From DSQQ01 sp964443075 (GTDB lineage Bacteria > Chloroflexota > Anaerolineae > 4572-78 > J111), in the NCBI GenBank assembly GCA_964443075.1, contig CAYUCB010000002.1, forward strand, positions 11,116-75,115: a stretch of 64,000 nt of DNA. The letters are read 5' to 3'. The notes under the pieces are model-generated. The model was not told where the DNA came from, searched no databases, and saw only the letters and a program-made list of their open reading frames with translations. This document shows positions 1 through 8,357 of the stretch, one piece after another (positions within the stretch are counted from its first letter, which is position 1; every line of letters begins with the position of its first letter). Both the position numbers and the translations under genes were made by a program.

Positions 1-1358
1 TAGCGGGCCAGCAGGTCATCCAGCGCCCGGCGGACATGCCGCTCGTTAAGTTTCTCGCCAAACCAATCGGAAATATAGGCTTCTTTGCCCACAAACCGCA
101 ACAGGGGGCAGTCACCCCAAAAGCCGGTTACTTGTACCACATCATGCAGTTGATACCGGTAAAGGCCGCCGCCGGTGGTGAGGATGACCGCGTAAGAGCC
201 GCCCAGTTGTAATTGGTGGGCCAGCAGGGGGGTCTTATGAGCAGAAGCCAGGCTTAACGCGTCACTGACGTTTTCTTCTAACGGCAGAAACTCAAAAAAA
301 TGGGAGCGAATAGCCAGGGCCGCGCCCTCTAAGCCCATCACCGGAAAGGAAACAAAGCCTTCGGTGGCAAGCAGGCCCTTGCCCTGAATTTGGGCCTGGG
401 GAAAGAGGCGGGCCAGGGGCGAAATGTGGCGAGCAGCCTGGGCGTCGGCCCAACAACTGATGAGGCGCAGGTGCGGCCACAGGCGCAGGTGAATTTCGGC
501 GGCAGTTTCTTCGGCCTGAAAGATGGCCCGGATTTCTCCGGCGCGGCGGGGATTGGGCCGGTTAAAGGCCAGGAGGCGGGTGTGTAAATCGGGGGGCAAG
601 GGCGCAGGGGGGGAAAACGTTCCAGCGGCAATATCGGCAGAGAGGCGAGCGTGCCATTCCGGCAGGCGTGCCACCAACAGGGTTAAAAAGGTGGGATTCC
701 ACACCGAAATGAGGGTCAAGCTGCGGCTGCGCAGTAAAAAAAGCAGGGTGACGTACCGAAACGTCTCCATATTGTCAATCAACCGCACCAGCGAAGGCAC
801 CGCCAGCACCGCGTGAAGGAGATGGCGCTGCCAGCCGCTCAGGTACTCACTATCATCCTCAAAGCCAATGGGGAGGCCGCCGGGGGTGCGCTCATTAGGC
901 CGGGTTACCGGTGAAACCGACCAGTAAGCCTGACCTAATAACAAGCCTGGCCGGTGGCTAAAGAGGTTGACAATCCAGGGGGCGATGGCCCGTTGAAAAT
1001 CGGCCTTGAGGCTGGCGGTGTAGGGGATGTATTTGCTGGCGGCGGTGGAGCCGCTGGTTGGTTCAAGCAGTCGCACCGGCTCGTGGGTCAGCACGCCAGC
1101 CTGGCCCGCGCCCAGGCGTTGGATGGCCTCGGCGTAATCGTCGTAGGTGGTGAGCGGCACGCATGCCTGGAAATCGCTCACGGAATGAAGGCCGGCAAAA
1201 CCGTAGCGGCGGCCAAATTCAGTTTGGGCGTTGCGGCGGAGAAGGTTTAACAGCAGGTTTTGCTGCGTACCGGCCAGGTTGCGCCGGGCCAGGTGAAAGG
1301 CCAGAGTTTCTGGCAGGCAACTCACATACCACAAGTTATTGGCAATCAGGGGGAGCAT
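1..1358 (-). CDS. GH3-family acyl-adenylate enzyme (partial, 3' end outside window)
   Basis: About 452 codons are visible from the ATG at 1358; no stop is reached before the left edge. The translated protein carries the hallmarks of the GH3 (auxin-responsive promoter) family of the ANL adenylating superfamily: the phosphate-binding loop LLEPTSGSTAASKYIPY at residues 97-113, GLLATEGFVSFP, ILTTGGGLYRYQLHDVV and FVGKEAYISDWFGEKL near the end of the visible part. The family activates a carboxylate with ATP; bacterial substrates are mostly unknown. The start lies 6 bases after the stop of the response regulator gene and has no strong ribosome binding site, so translation is probably coupled to it. 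Family assignment is firm, substrate is not inferable. Confidence 0.88.
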   Translation of the reverse strand, partial: MLPLIANNLWYVSCLPETLAFHLARRNLAGTQQNLLLNLLRRNAQTEFGRRYGFAGLHSVSDFQACVPLTTYDDYAEAIQRLGAGQAGVLTHEPVRLLEPTSGSTAASKYIPYTASLKADFQRAIAPWIVNLFSHRPGLLLGQAYWSVSPVTRPNERTPGGLPIGFEDDSEYLSGWQRHLLHAVLAVPSLVRLIDNMETFRYVTLLFLLRSRSLTLISVWNPTFLTLLVARLPEWHARLSADIAAGTFSPPAPLPPDLHTRLLAFNRPNPRRAGEIRAIFQAEETAAEIHLRLWPHLRLISCWADAQAARHISPLARLFPQAQIQGKGLLATEGFVSFPVMGLEGAALAIRSHFFEFLPLEENVSDALSLASAHKTPLLAHQLQLGGSYAVILTTGGGLYRYQLHDVVQVTGFWGDCPLLRFVGKEAYISDWFGEKLNERHVRRALDDLLAR

Positions 1359-1364
1359 GGCCGG

Positions 1365-2354
1365 TTAGGATTGGTCGGCGGCAGAGCGTTTGGCCTGGGC
1401 AATAGCCCCGGAGATAGCTTTGGCGATGGTGGGAATGTCGAAGATGTCTTGCTCGTACACATCTTCTTTGGAAACGCAGCCAAACACCAGGCTGATTCTG
1501 GGCACATCTTCACCTTTGCTATGCTCTAACTCAAAGGAGTCGTAGGCAATGGCTTCGACTTTTTCGTTAAATTCGCGCAAAATTCTGGCTTTTAACGGCT
1601 CAATTTTATCGGCGCTGGTAACAACGATAAAATCGGTGTAGGGAATCAGGCTGACAAAGGCCAGAGGCGCTACCTCATCTACCACTTCGGCCAGCAGGCG
1701 GCCCACCCAATGGAGGGTGGCGGCGCATTGCACAAAACCGTACCGCTCGGTGATACGGTCTAGCTGGCTGATGCCGACCCCCAAAACCACCCAATTTTCG
1801 TCTTGGCGCGTGCCCAAAATTAACGAGTCCATCTGGTCGCGGATAACCGGGTGATTGGGCAGGCTCCACATACGCTGGCGGGCTTCATCTACCAGGCGAT
1901 CCATCGTGCGGCGAAAGGCTCGCCGGTTGAAAGAGGCTTTGCTAAAAAAGTGGCTGACTTTAAGGGGAAAGAACTCGTAAAATTCCTGCTGACTCAAAGT
2001 TTCGCCGGTAACAATGACCAGAATAATATCAGGGTAGCGCAGGGCCAGGGTTTTAAGCAGTTTTTTGCCATGCTCCTGGCTGAGCGCCGGTTTATCTTTA
2101 GATTCCGGCAGTTTCAAATCGGCGATAACCACCAGGAATGGTTTGCCCATGTCTCGCGCCCGGGTTAAGGCACTGGCGGCTTCGTGGTAACTGCCCACCA
2201 CGACCACCTCGTAAGTGTCTCTCCGGCTCAAGGTCAACTGGTCCTCAGAGCCATCGGCTTCGCCCGGCGATAAGGGCGTTTCGAGGTAGCGGCGCAGTTT
2301 GTCCTGCCATTCTTTTTCATCTTCAACTATTAGAATACGTCCTTTAATAGCCAT
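1365..2354 (-). CDS. response regulator with receiver domain and degenerate GGDEF-like domain
   Basis: The start is the ATG at 2354, preceded by GAGGAG; the frame extends further upstream but without a better signal. Residues 1-150 form a receiver domain: acidic pocket ILIVEDE (residues 7-13), probable phospho-acceptor Asp79 in VVIADLKLPE, switch Thr in IVTGE and the conserved Lys in FSKAS. After a helical linker the C-terminal half has the secondary-structure pattern of a GGDEF domain (VLGVGISQLDRITERYGF... FIVVTS), but the GGDEF signature is replaced by PYTDF, so diguanylate cyclase activity is unlikely. It is the first gene of a two-gene unit with the GH3 gene. No histidine kinase is next to it. 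Confidence 0.82.
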   Translation of the reverse strand: MAIKGRILIVEDEKEWQDKLRRYLETPLSPGEADGSEDQLTLSRRDTYEVVVVGSYHEAASALTRARDMGKPFLVVIADLKLPESKDKPALSQEHGKKLLKTLALRYPDIILVIVTGETLSQQEFYEFFPLKVSHFFSKASFNRRAFRRTMDRLVDEARQRMWSLPNHPVIRDQMDSLILGTRQDENWVVLGVGISQLDRITERYGFVQCAATLHWVGRLLAEVVDEVAPLAFVSLIPYTDFIVVTSADKIEPLKARILREFNEKVEAIAYDSFELEHSKGEDVPRISLVFGCVSKEDVYEQDIFDIPTIAKAISGAIAQAKRSAADQS

Positions 2355-2634
2355 GGGTTGCTCCTCTAAAAACAGACCGCTGACCGGAGACCACCGTCTC
2401 TTGAGGAGTGTCAAAGCGCACTTTGACACTCCTGATTTTCATCCTTCCCTCAACTTGGGGACCGCCGAATAAAAATAGTAAGCGTTCAGGTAGCATCCTG
2501 AGTAGCGCGAAGCGCGTATCGAAGGATGCGGCTCAAACAATGATTCTTAGCCAACTCGCATCCTTACGATACGGTTTCGCTTCGCTCAACCTACTCAGGA
2601 TGCTACCCCCTGAACGCTTACCTTTGCTACCTGC
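2355..2634. repeat. intergenic long inverted repeat of the CTTCGA...CTCAGGATG family
   Basis: Positions 2479-2505 and 2591-2620 are near-perfect inverted copies (27 of 30 positions), beginning TAAGCGTTCAGG and reading inwards through TAGCATCCTGAGTAG. An inner pair, GCGAAGCG...GGATGCG (about 2506-2530 and 2558-2586), is also inverted. The whole 142-base element could form a long hairpin. Related palindromes recur at 14125, 25446, 33981, 36476 and 40187. No gene is seen in this interval. Confidence 0.8.
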
Positions 2635-3372
2635 TTAATCACTCAACATGCGCTGCCCGGCGGGGGTGAGGTTGTCGCGCCGCAGTTCAACCAGGCAGGC
2701 CAGTTGGTCGCCCTGCATGTGGCCGGGGTTGGCCTGTACATAAAAGGCTACATGCGGGTCTTTGAGCCGCTGCGGCGTTACTTCGGCGACCCCGGCCCGC
2801 AGCGGAACGGCATGGGCAAAGCGAATAATACCGCGCTCGGCGTCGTACTCGCCGGGAAATTTCAGGTTAGCCAGGGTATCGAGAGTGCGTTTGATGGGGG
2901 GGGGCGTGGGCCGCACATAAGTAGGATAAAATTGGCAGAAAAAAACCGAGAGAAAGCGGTAGGTTTTGTAACCGGAACTGATGAGAAACCAGTAAACGCG
3001 GGCATCGGTAATGGTCTCGGCCAGGCCAAAAACGTGGCGTCCCCACAGCCGGGGCAATTCGGGTTGGCCCCAATAATCGCGGTGGATGATGGTATCGCCG
3101 GAGAAGAAGGCGATGACCGGCTGGTGGTCTACCACCACGCTCAGACGCATCAGGGTAGAGAAGCCCTGAATCTGGCCGGTGGTGGCATCGCTTAACAGCA
3201 CCACCCATTCTTTTTCGGCCAGGTCTTGCTCAAATTGAGGCTGAGTGACATTGGCAAAGTAATCGGCCAGCAACGCGCTCATACGCCACCGTTGGGCCGG
3301 AGTTACCTCGGCGGGGCGGACCACCTGCCCGGTCAGCCGGGCGGAATCAAGGGATGAGTAAGGGGTTGGCAT
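2635..3372 (-). CDS. GNAT-like acyltransferase of unknown substrate
   Basis: 245 residues from ATG 3372. The stop of the upstream gene lies 5 bases away (3378), so the two are co-transcribed and probably coupled. The middle contains beta-strand segments typical of GNAT folds (residues 57-95, with FSTLMRLSVVVDHQPVIAFF followed by SGDTIIHRDYWGQPELPRLW), but the classical acetyl-CoA loop Q/RxxGxG/A is not clear. I recognise it as the kind of divergent GNAT-superfamily protein often found in tandem with a second acetyltransferase; the reaction is not inferable. Confidence 0.5.
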   Translation of the reverse strand: MPTPYSSLDSARLTGQVVRPAEVTPAQRWRMSALLADYFANVTQPQFEQDLAEKEWVVLLSDATTGQIQGFSTLMRLSVVVDHQPVIAFFSGDTIIHRDYWGQPELPRLWGRHVFGLAETITDARVYWFLISSGYKTYRFLSVFFCQFYPTYVRPTPPPIKRTLDTLANLKFPGEYDAERGIIRFAHAVPLRAGVAEVTPQRLKDPHVAFYVQANPGHMQGDQLACLVELRRDNLTPAGQRMLSD

Positions 3373-3377
3373 GATAA

Positions 3378-4508
3378 TTACAAGGCCGCAATTTCAACGT
3401 AAGGAATGCGGTTATCGAGTTTGTGATGAAACGACTCATCACCGGGCCAGCAAACGGTGTAGAGGTGGCTGTAATAGGGCAGGTGAAGGTAACTTTGGGC
3501 CACCGCCAGAAGGGGATCGCGGGTAGAGAGGCCGACCATCAGGTAAGTGTAACCACGTTCTACAGTCAAATTATACACGACTTGCAGTAAGCTGTGAAAG
3601 ATAGCCGGGTCATTTTGAGCGATACAGCTAAAACTGGCGTAGGCAAAATGGATGGGCTGGCCGGGCGGGGCGAGCGGCCGCGCTCCCACCAACCGCAGGC
3701 CCAGATTATACAGAGGCCGCCATCGCCGCAGCGAATTGTGGTAAGCCCTAACGATGGTTTGCTTATAGGCGGATTGATCCCACAGCCCCAGCACGCCCAC
3801 AATTTCACCCTGGCGACGCGCCAGCACAAAATCTTCTACCTGAAAACCCAGCGTGGTGGGGCTGTTGCCGCTAAAATCGGCCTCGGTGTAGGCGGGAAAG
3901 AATTGTTTGGCCGGGCCGTGCTGCCGCAAAAAAGCCATCAGCGCGGGCAAATCGGGCGGGGAAAGGCGCGTGATTTGCAGGTTTGAAGGTTTAAACCCTT
4001 TAAGCCTCAACCAGGATTTTCTCAAGATAATGGCCACGGTACACAGGCGGTCAACCTGGCGATAAACAGGAAAGTGGCGGCGGGCTTTATCAACCAACAA
4101 GCCCTGGGCCTGAAGGTTGCCTTCAATAATGGTGGTAATATAGCCCATCACCCGGCCATCGGCGTGGAGTTGGTGAAAAAAGCGAAAGCCGTTGGAGACC
4201 AGCCAATGGCCGCGAAACTGCTCATCCACCCGCAGTTGGCCAATGTAGCCCACTTCTTCAACCTGGCCGTTGACAAAGAGCGGGCGGGTGGAACGGCTGG
4301 CTACGGCCGCCACCTGATCGGTAGGCCGGTGTCGAGCTACCAAAACCTGGCAAAAATGGCCCATGGTGGTGCAGCCTAAAAAATAATCCGGCTCACGCTC
4401 GTAGGTGAGGGTGACCTGCCCCGGCACGGGGTTTGCAGCCAGCAATCGCCGGATGGCTGGGTCGTCGGTGGGAGAGGCCAGTTCAAAGGCAAAATCATGG
4501 TGGGTCAT
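3378..4508 (-). CDS. GNAT-family N-acetyltransferase
   Basis: 376 residues from ATG 4508, chosen because CTGGAG lies just upstream; a TTG 11 codons further up is less likely. Residues 1-150 form an N-terminal GNAT domain: VEEVGYIGQLRVDEQFRGHW fits strand 4 and the acetyl-CoA pyrophosphate loop region (RGHWLVS), and MGYITTIIEGNLQAQGLL follows as strand 5. The C-terminal half (residues 185-376) looks like a second, degenerate GNAT-like domain (LARRQGEIVGVLGLWDQ). It forms a unit with the smaller GNAT-like gene downstream. Substrate unknown. Confidence 0.65.
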   Translation of the reverse strand: MTHHDFAFELASPTDDPAIRRLLAANPVPGQVTLTYEREPDYFLGCTTMGHFCQVLVARHRPTDQVAAVASRSTRPLFVNGQVEEVGYIGQLRVDEQFRGHWLVSNGFRFFHQLHADGRVMGYITTIIEGNLQAQGLLVDKARRHFPVYRQVDRLCTVAIILRKSWLRLKGFKPSNLQITRLSPPDLPALMAFLRQHGPAKQFFPAYTEADFSGNSPTTLGFQVEDFVLARRQGEIVGVLGLWDQSAYKQTIVRAYHNSLRRWRPLYNLGLRLVGARPLAPPGQPIHFAYASFSCIAQNDPAIFHSLLQVVYNLTVERGYTYLMVGLSTRDPLLAVAQSYLHLPYYSHLYTVCWPGDESFHHKLDNRIPYVEIAAL

Positions 4509-4655
4509 ATAGTTCTCCAGAAAAGCTTCCGTCAGAGGCAAGGTAACAAAGTAGCAAGACTACCAACGGCCATAATCTTTACTTTTGATGGGACACGGAT
4601 TCACCCAGATTTCACAGAATTCTTACCAATCCTCCTTGACTTGGTTAATTGTTGC

Positions 4656-4684
4656 TTGACATTCCCCCCAGAATCCGGTATCGT
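4656..4684 (+). promoter_or_regulatory. sigma70-type promoter upstream of the 4784 gene
   Basis: A consensus -35 TTGACA (4656-4661) and a -10 TATCGT (4679-4684) are separated by 17 bases, about 100 bases ahead of the start codon. The -10 box is imperfect, so this is a good candidate and not a certainty. Confidence 0.45.
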
Positions 4685-4783
4685 TAACAGTGTATTGGCT
4701 CGATTATCCTCTTTTGGTCACCGCGGCTTTCTGCGCCGCACTCAAATAATCCTATTTTTTACCTCAGAAAGGAGTGTCCATTG

Positions 4784-5332
4784 ATGGCTACCCCCCTTGA
4801 TATAACCGCCCGTATTAACCAAATGGTTAAAATTGCGCAACAATCGCTTGAAACCGAAGCCAGCCTCGGCTTTGAAACGTTAGACCAATCTATCCACGAG
4901 TTGGAAGACGTGGCCCGCGAAGCGATGCAAGCCCGCTTGAGCAGTCACTTTTGGCCCATTATAGAAAAACTGGAAAACGGTGATTCTTTAGCCGCCGCCG
5001 AACAGGACATGCTGCAAATGCTGTTGGTGGGCGAGGCCCAATATTACATCAAATCCGAAGGCGACGTGGAACAGTGGAAAGAGGAAGTGGCCCGGTTGGT
5101 TGAAGAAATTCGCCGCCTTGAAGCCAGCGGCATGGAGGAATTAGACAGTATGCTGCGGCTGCAAGCCATTTGCCGCGAGCTACAACGCCTTGTGCCCGAC
5201 CTGACCTTTTACTTTGGCGAAAAAGAACGGGTCCAGCGTTTTAATGAAGCCATTCACTCAGCTATTGACCGCGACACCCGCCGCCTGCTGGCTAACCTAA
5301 TTAAAGATATGCTAAACTCGGATAAATTGTAA
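4784..5332 (+). CDS. helical hypothetical protein
   Basis: 182 residues from ATG 4784, preceded by AAAGGAG at optimal distance; the TTG just before it is not needed. I do not recognise a family. The sequence is acidic and almost entirely helix-forming, with coiled-coil-like stretches (ELEDVAREAMQARLS near residue 45, EEVARLVEEIRRLEASGMEE near residue 105). No signal peptide, membrane segment or cysteine motif is visible. It has its own promoter candidate and is followed by a palindromic repeat, so it is likely monocistronic. Confidence 0.6.
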   Translation: MATPLDITARINQMVKIAQQSLETEASLGFETLDQSIHELEDVAREAMQARLSSHFWPIIEKLENGDSLAAAEQDMLQMLLVGEAQYYIKSEGDVEQWKEEVARLVEEIRRLEASGMEELDSMLRLQAICRELQRLVPDLTFYFGEKERVQRFNEAIHSAIDRDTRRLLANLIKDMLNSDKL

Positions 5333-5360
5333 CCGGCTATTATCTCAGGAGTCGGACAAG

Positions 5361-5434
5361 CCCTATGGGACGACAACGACAATGAAAATGACGCGACGAG
5401 GCGGAGACGCGACTACGCCTCGTGTCCCGTAGGG
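5361..5434. repeat. intergenic palindrome
   Basis: CCCTATGGGAC (5361-5371) pairs with GTCCCGTAGGG (5424-5434, one G.U), and CGAGGCG (5397-5403) pairs with CGCCTCG (5416-5422) inside it. It lies between two co-directional genes and could act as a hairpin in the transcript, but has no T-tract. Confidence 0.6.
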
Positions 5435-5493
5435 GAGGATGCGGGTATTTCTTCATCCTTCCGCCTTCATCCTTATTTTCAAGGGAGGCAACG

Positions 5494-6879
5494 ATGCTCG
5501 TTATCATCAGCGATCTACACCTAACCGATGGCACATCGGGTGAAACCATCAAAGAAGGCGCGTTTCGGGTTTTTCGCTCGCGGCTGCGCGATATGGCTTA
5601 CGATGCCTCGTGGCGGCCCGGCGGCAAATACCGCCCCATCGAATCGCTTGATTTACTGCTGCTGGGCGATATTTTGGATGTTATCCGCTCCTCACGCTGG
5701 CTGGATGAAAAGCCAGGTGGCCAGGTCAGGCCGTGGGACGACCCGCACAGCCAACCCTTCATTGATAAAGTAGCCGCCATTAATCAGGCCATCCTGGCTC
5801 AAAACGCCGGTTCGCTGGCCGTATTAAAAGGCTTACACGATGGTGAAACCATTACCCTGCCCCCGGCGACCGTCAACGGCGAACCGGCCAACGTGCGCTG
5901 GGAACCAGATTCGCCGGGGCGGGTGCCGGTAAAAGTACGTCTCCATTATATGGTGGGCAACCACGATTGGTTTTATCACCTGCCCGGCCCGGCCTATAAT
6001 GCCCTGCGGCAGAGCGTGGTTGAAGCCGTCGGCCTGACTACCCCGGCCAACCAGCCCTTTCCTCATGACCCTGCCGAGTCGCCCGCCATGCTCGACCTAT
6101 TCCGGCAGCACCGGGTTTTTGCCCGGCACGGCGATATTTTTGACCCCTACAATTACGATGACAACCGTAACGCCGCCTCTTTGGGCGACGCGGTGGTGGT
6201 CGAATTGCTCAGCCGGTTTGCCACCGAAATAAAAAACCGCCTGGGCGAAGAACTGCCTCCGGCCTGCATAGAGGGCCTGCGCGAAATTGATAACGTGCGC
6301 CCCAACCTGCTCGTGCCGGTTTGGCTTAACGGCCTGCTGCAACGCACCGTCTGGGATCCGGATCTGGGCGATGCCATCAAACGGGTCTGGGATAACCTGG
6401 CCGATGAGTTTATCCACCTGCCCTTTGTGCGGCAGCACGATACCGCCAGCCTGTTCGATTCGGTGGACACGCTGGAATGGGCTTTGAAGTTTTCTAAAGG
6501 CATTTCTATTCAGCAAGCCAGCCAGGTGGTGGCCTGGATGCAAGAAAAACTGGGCAGCAGGTCAACCAGCTCTTATAAAAATGCCATTAGCGAACCCACC
6601 TTTAAAGACCGCAGCACCCGCTTTATTGTGCACGGTCACACCCATCGCCAGGAGGTGGTGCCGCTGGATATTTACCAATCCAACCTGCGCAGCCGGGCGG
6701 TTCAACAAATTTATTTTAACTCCGGCACCTGGCGACAGGTACATGAGTTGGCCCGTTTTCGGCCCTCGCAGCTAGAATTTTTGGGCTACCACGTAATGAC
6801 CCACCTGGCCTTTTTTAAAGACGACGAGCGGCGCGGCCGGCCCTTTGAAGCCTGGTCGGGGGTACTGGCTCCAGAGTGA
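5494..6879 (+). CDS. calcineurin-like metallophosphoesterase
   Basis: 461 residues from ATG 5494, with AAGGGAGG directly upstream; an upstream in-frame start falls inside the palindrome and is rejected. The metal-binding motifs of the calcineurin-like phosphoesterase superfamily are all present in order: VIISDLHLTD (residues 2-11), LLLGDILDVI near 60, MVGNHDWFYH near 155, FIVHGHTHRQE near 380 and NSGTW near 410. The large insert between GNHD and GHTH makes it longer than minimal family members and is mostly helical. No signal peptide, so cytoplasmic. Substrate unknown; the family includes phosphodiesterases and UDP-diacylglucosamine hydrolases, which share this motif order. Confidence 0.85.
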   Translation: MLVIISDLHLTDGTSGETIKEGAFRVFRSRLRDMAYDASWRPGGKYRPIESLDLLLLGDILDVIRSSRWLDEKPGGQVRPWDDPHSQPFIDKVAAINQAILAQNAGSLAVLKGLHDGETITLPPATVNGEPANVRWEPDSPGRVPVKVRLHYMVGNHDWFYHLPGPAYNALRQSVVEAVGLTTPANQPFPHDPAESPAMLDLFRQHRVFARHGDIFDPYNYDDNRNAASLGDAVVVELLSRFATEIKNRLGEELPPACIEGLREIDNVRPNLLVPVWLNGLLQRTVWDPDLGDAIKRVWDNLADEFIHLPFVRQHDTASLFDSVDTLEWALKFSKGISIQQASQVVAWMQEKLGSRSTSSYKNAISEPTFKDRSTRFIVHGHTHRQEVVPLDIYQSNLRSRAVQQIYFNSGTWRQVHELARFRPSQLEFLGYHVMTHLAFFKDDERRGRPFEAWSGVLAPE

Positions 6880-6907
6880 GCAGTTATCAAAGAATTGAGT
6901 AACTAAT

Positions 6908-7025
6908 AGAGTTGTTCCCTTTTAAGCAAAAACAGGTGACAGTCACTTAAAATGGCCCAATGCAACCCAATAATTGTACCAAAAGTGACTGTCACCTCAA
7001 CCTAAATTTATTAGGGAACAACTCT
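6908..7025. repeat. 118-bp element with nested terminal inverted repeats (MITE-like)
   Basis: Outer 12-base perfect inverted repeats AGAGTTGTTCCC (6908-6919) and GGGAACAACTCT (7014-7025) enclose 15-base perfect inverted repeats AGGTGACAGTCACTT (6934-6948) and AAGTGACTGTCACCT (6983-6997). The right end touches the start codon of the next gene. A related end, GGAACAACTCTAATGG, is found at 23609-23624. Confidence 0.75.
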
Positions 7026-7026
7026 A

Positions 7027-7557
7027 ATGGAGAACTTGCACTTAACGGATAAAACATTTCCAGAAAATATTTTACGAGATATCCAGACAATTGAGAAAAT
7101 CTTGCTTTATCATGGGGCCACAAAAGTTATCTTATATGGTTCGATGGCCAGAGGGGATTATAGGGCTGAGTCAGATATTGATATTTGCGTTGAAGGATTG
7201 CCCAGCAAAAACTACTTTCGAGCCTTTGCCGAATGTATGATGCAAACTCAGCGGCCTATGAGTGTTCTGGATTTTGCCAATACTTATGGCTACCTCAGAG
7301 AAAGAATTTTAGAGGAGGGGAAAATAATCGCCATGAATGTAACCAAGTTAAGAGAAGAAATTGAGTTTGGTTTAGAAAATTTAGACAGAATCTATTCAAA
7401 CATTGTGAGATTTTCTCAACAAGATACTTCAACTGACCTTGTGGTAGCTGCGTTAACTTATGAGTGTTTTGGATATTACAACGCAATTGAGCACTTAATG
7501 ATTAGATTTTTAAAATATTTAGAAACTGAGGCCCCGGCCGGGCAATTTTCTCTATAG
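7027..7557 (+). CDS. MNT-type nucleotidyltransferase antitoxin running into a HEPN toxin N-terminus
   Basis: Residues 1-102 are a minimal nucleotidyltransferase (MntA) domain with the GSMARGDYRAESDIDI signature (residues 38-53). MntA proteins neutralise the HEPN ribonuclease HepT, in known cases by AMPylating a tyrosine. No stop separates this domain from MNVTKLREEIEFGLENLDRI, which looks like the start of a HepT protein and has its own AGAGGAGGGG and ATG at 7333. The frame ends at 7557 inside the HEPN domain. The start codon abuts a repeat element and lacks a ribosome binding site. Base composition is more AT-rich than the neighbours, which suggests transfer. Confidence 0.75.
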   Translation: MENLHLTDKTFPENILRDIQTIEKILLYHGATKVILYGSMARGDYRAESDIDICVEGLPSKNYFRAFAECMMQTQRPMSVLDFANTYGYLRERILEEGKIIAMNVTKLREEIEFGLENLDRIYSNIVRFSQQDTSTDLVVAALTYECFGYYNAIEHLMIRFLKYLETEAPAGQFSL

Positions 7558-7785
7558 AGACACTCTGCGAAATTTTTATGAGGTAACAAAAAGTAAGGGG
7601 GTTGAAATTGACCTCAAACTTTCCACTGTTATCCAAAGTTTAATGGCCTTTCGACATGTAGCCACAAAAATTTACGGTTTTTAGTCGATTGGGACAAACT
7701 TAAGGTAATCATTAACGATATCCAACAAAACCATGTAAATATTAAGCAACTTTTTGTTAGTATTTTAGCTGCATTAAGCTCATAA
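7333..7785 (+). pseudogene. HEPN-domain toxin (HepT-like), frameshifted twice
   Basis: Starting at ATG 7333 in the frame of the preceding domain, the HEPN sequence hits a TAG at 7555-7557. It continues one base over as YRDTLRNFYEVTKSKGVEID... MAFRHVATKIYGF (7553-7681), which contains the RxxxxH-type HEPN signature (RHVATKIY), then meets TAG at 7682. The tail LVDWDKLKVIINDIQQN resumes in the original frame from 7681 to the TAA at 7783-7785. Two compensating shifts, near 7540-7552 and in the T-run at 7678-7682, either inactivate the toxin or reflect sequence errors in homopolymers. Confidence 0.7.
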
Positions 7786-7817
7786 GTAAGCTAAGGTACT
7801 CGGTTACAACTCATATA

Positions 7818-8291
7818 ATGCAAAGCAAACCAGTTAAAGATAGCCAAATTACGGTGAGCCAACTCATGCTGCCGCAGCACGCCAACCCCTATGGACACGT
7901 CCACGGCGGCGAAATTGTCAAACTGGCCGACGAAGCCGGGGCGCTGGCGGCCATGCGCCACGCTCGCCTCCCGGTTGTCACCCTGGCGATTGACTCGATG
8001 ACCTTTCACTCGCCGGTGTAGGTGGGCGACCTGGTTTCGTTAAGCGCCCAACTCACCTGGGTGGGCCGCACCTCGCTCGAAGCGGAAGTGCGGGTCACGG
8101 CTGAAAACCCCATTACCGGCCATGCCATTGATACCCACACCGCCTATTTTGTCTACGTAGCCCTGGACGAAGATAAACGCCCCACCACAGTCCCCCCACT
8201 GCTGCTGGAAACCGAGGCCGAGCGCCGCCGCTGGGCCGAGGCCGAACAGCGCCGCCAACACCGGTTGGAGCGGCAAAAGCACCAAGGGTAA
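7818..8291 (+). pseudogene. acyl-CoA thioesterase (hotdog fold) interrupted by an in-frame amber codon
   Basis: One open frame encodes both halves of a BACH/YciA-type acyl-CoA thioesterase. The first half (7818-8018) has the conserved MLPQHANPYGHVHGGEIVK with the catalytic region, then DEAGALAAMRH and VTLAIDSMTFHSPV. TAG at 8019-8021 interrupts, and the same frame goes on with VGDLVSLSAQLTWVGRTSLE and TAYFVYVALDED to the TAA at 8291. A single CAG to TAG change would explain it. Total length about 157 residues is normal for the family. The gene is probably inactive unless the codon is read through or is a sequencing error. Confidence 0.8.
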
Positions 8292-8299
8292 CGAAATAT

Positions 8300-8328
8300 G
8301 GAGTCCAAAAGTATAGCTTTTGGACTCC
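8300..8328. promoter_or_regulatory. perfect 12-bp inverted repeat ahead of hicBA
   Basis: GGAGTCCAAAAG (8300-8311) and CTTTTGGACTCC (8317-8328) are perfect inverted copies with a 5-base loop. The site lies 30 bases ahead of the HicB start. It could be a HicB operator, as these antitoxins bind DNA and self-regulate, or a terminator of the thioesterase; there is no T-tract, which favours an operator or a repeat. Confidence 0.5.
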
Positions 8329-8357
8329 GGCGAACCTATTTTCGGAGGCAATTTAAG

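Noticed and set aside
1..1358. several plus-strand and other-frame open frames
   Set aside because: They are shadows of the GH3 gene, whose minus-strand frame is continuous and shows all family motifs.
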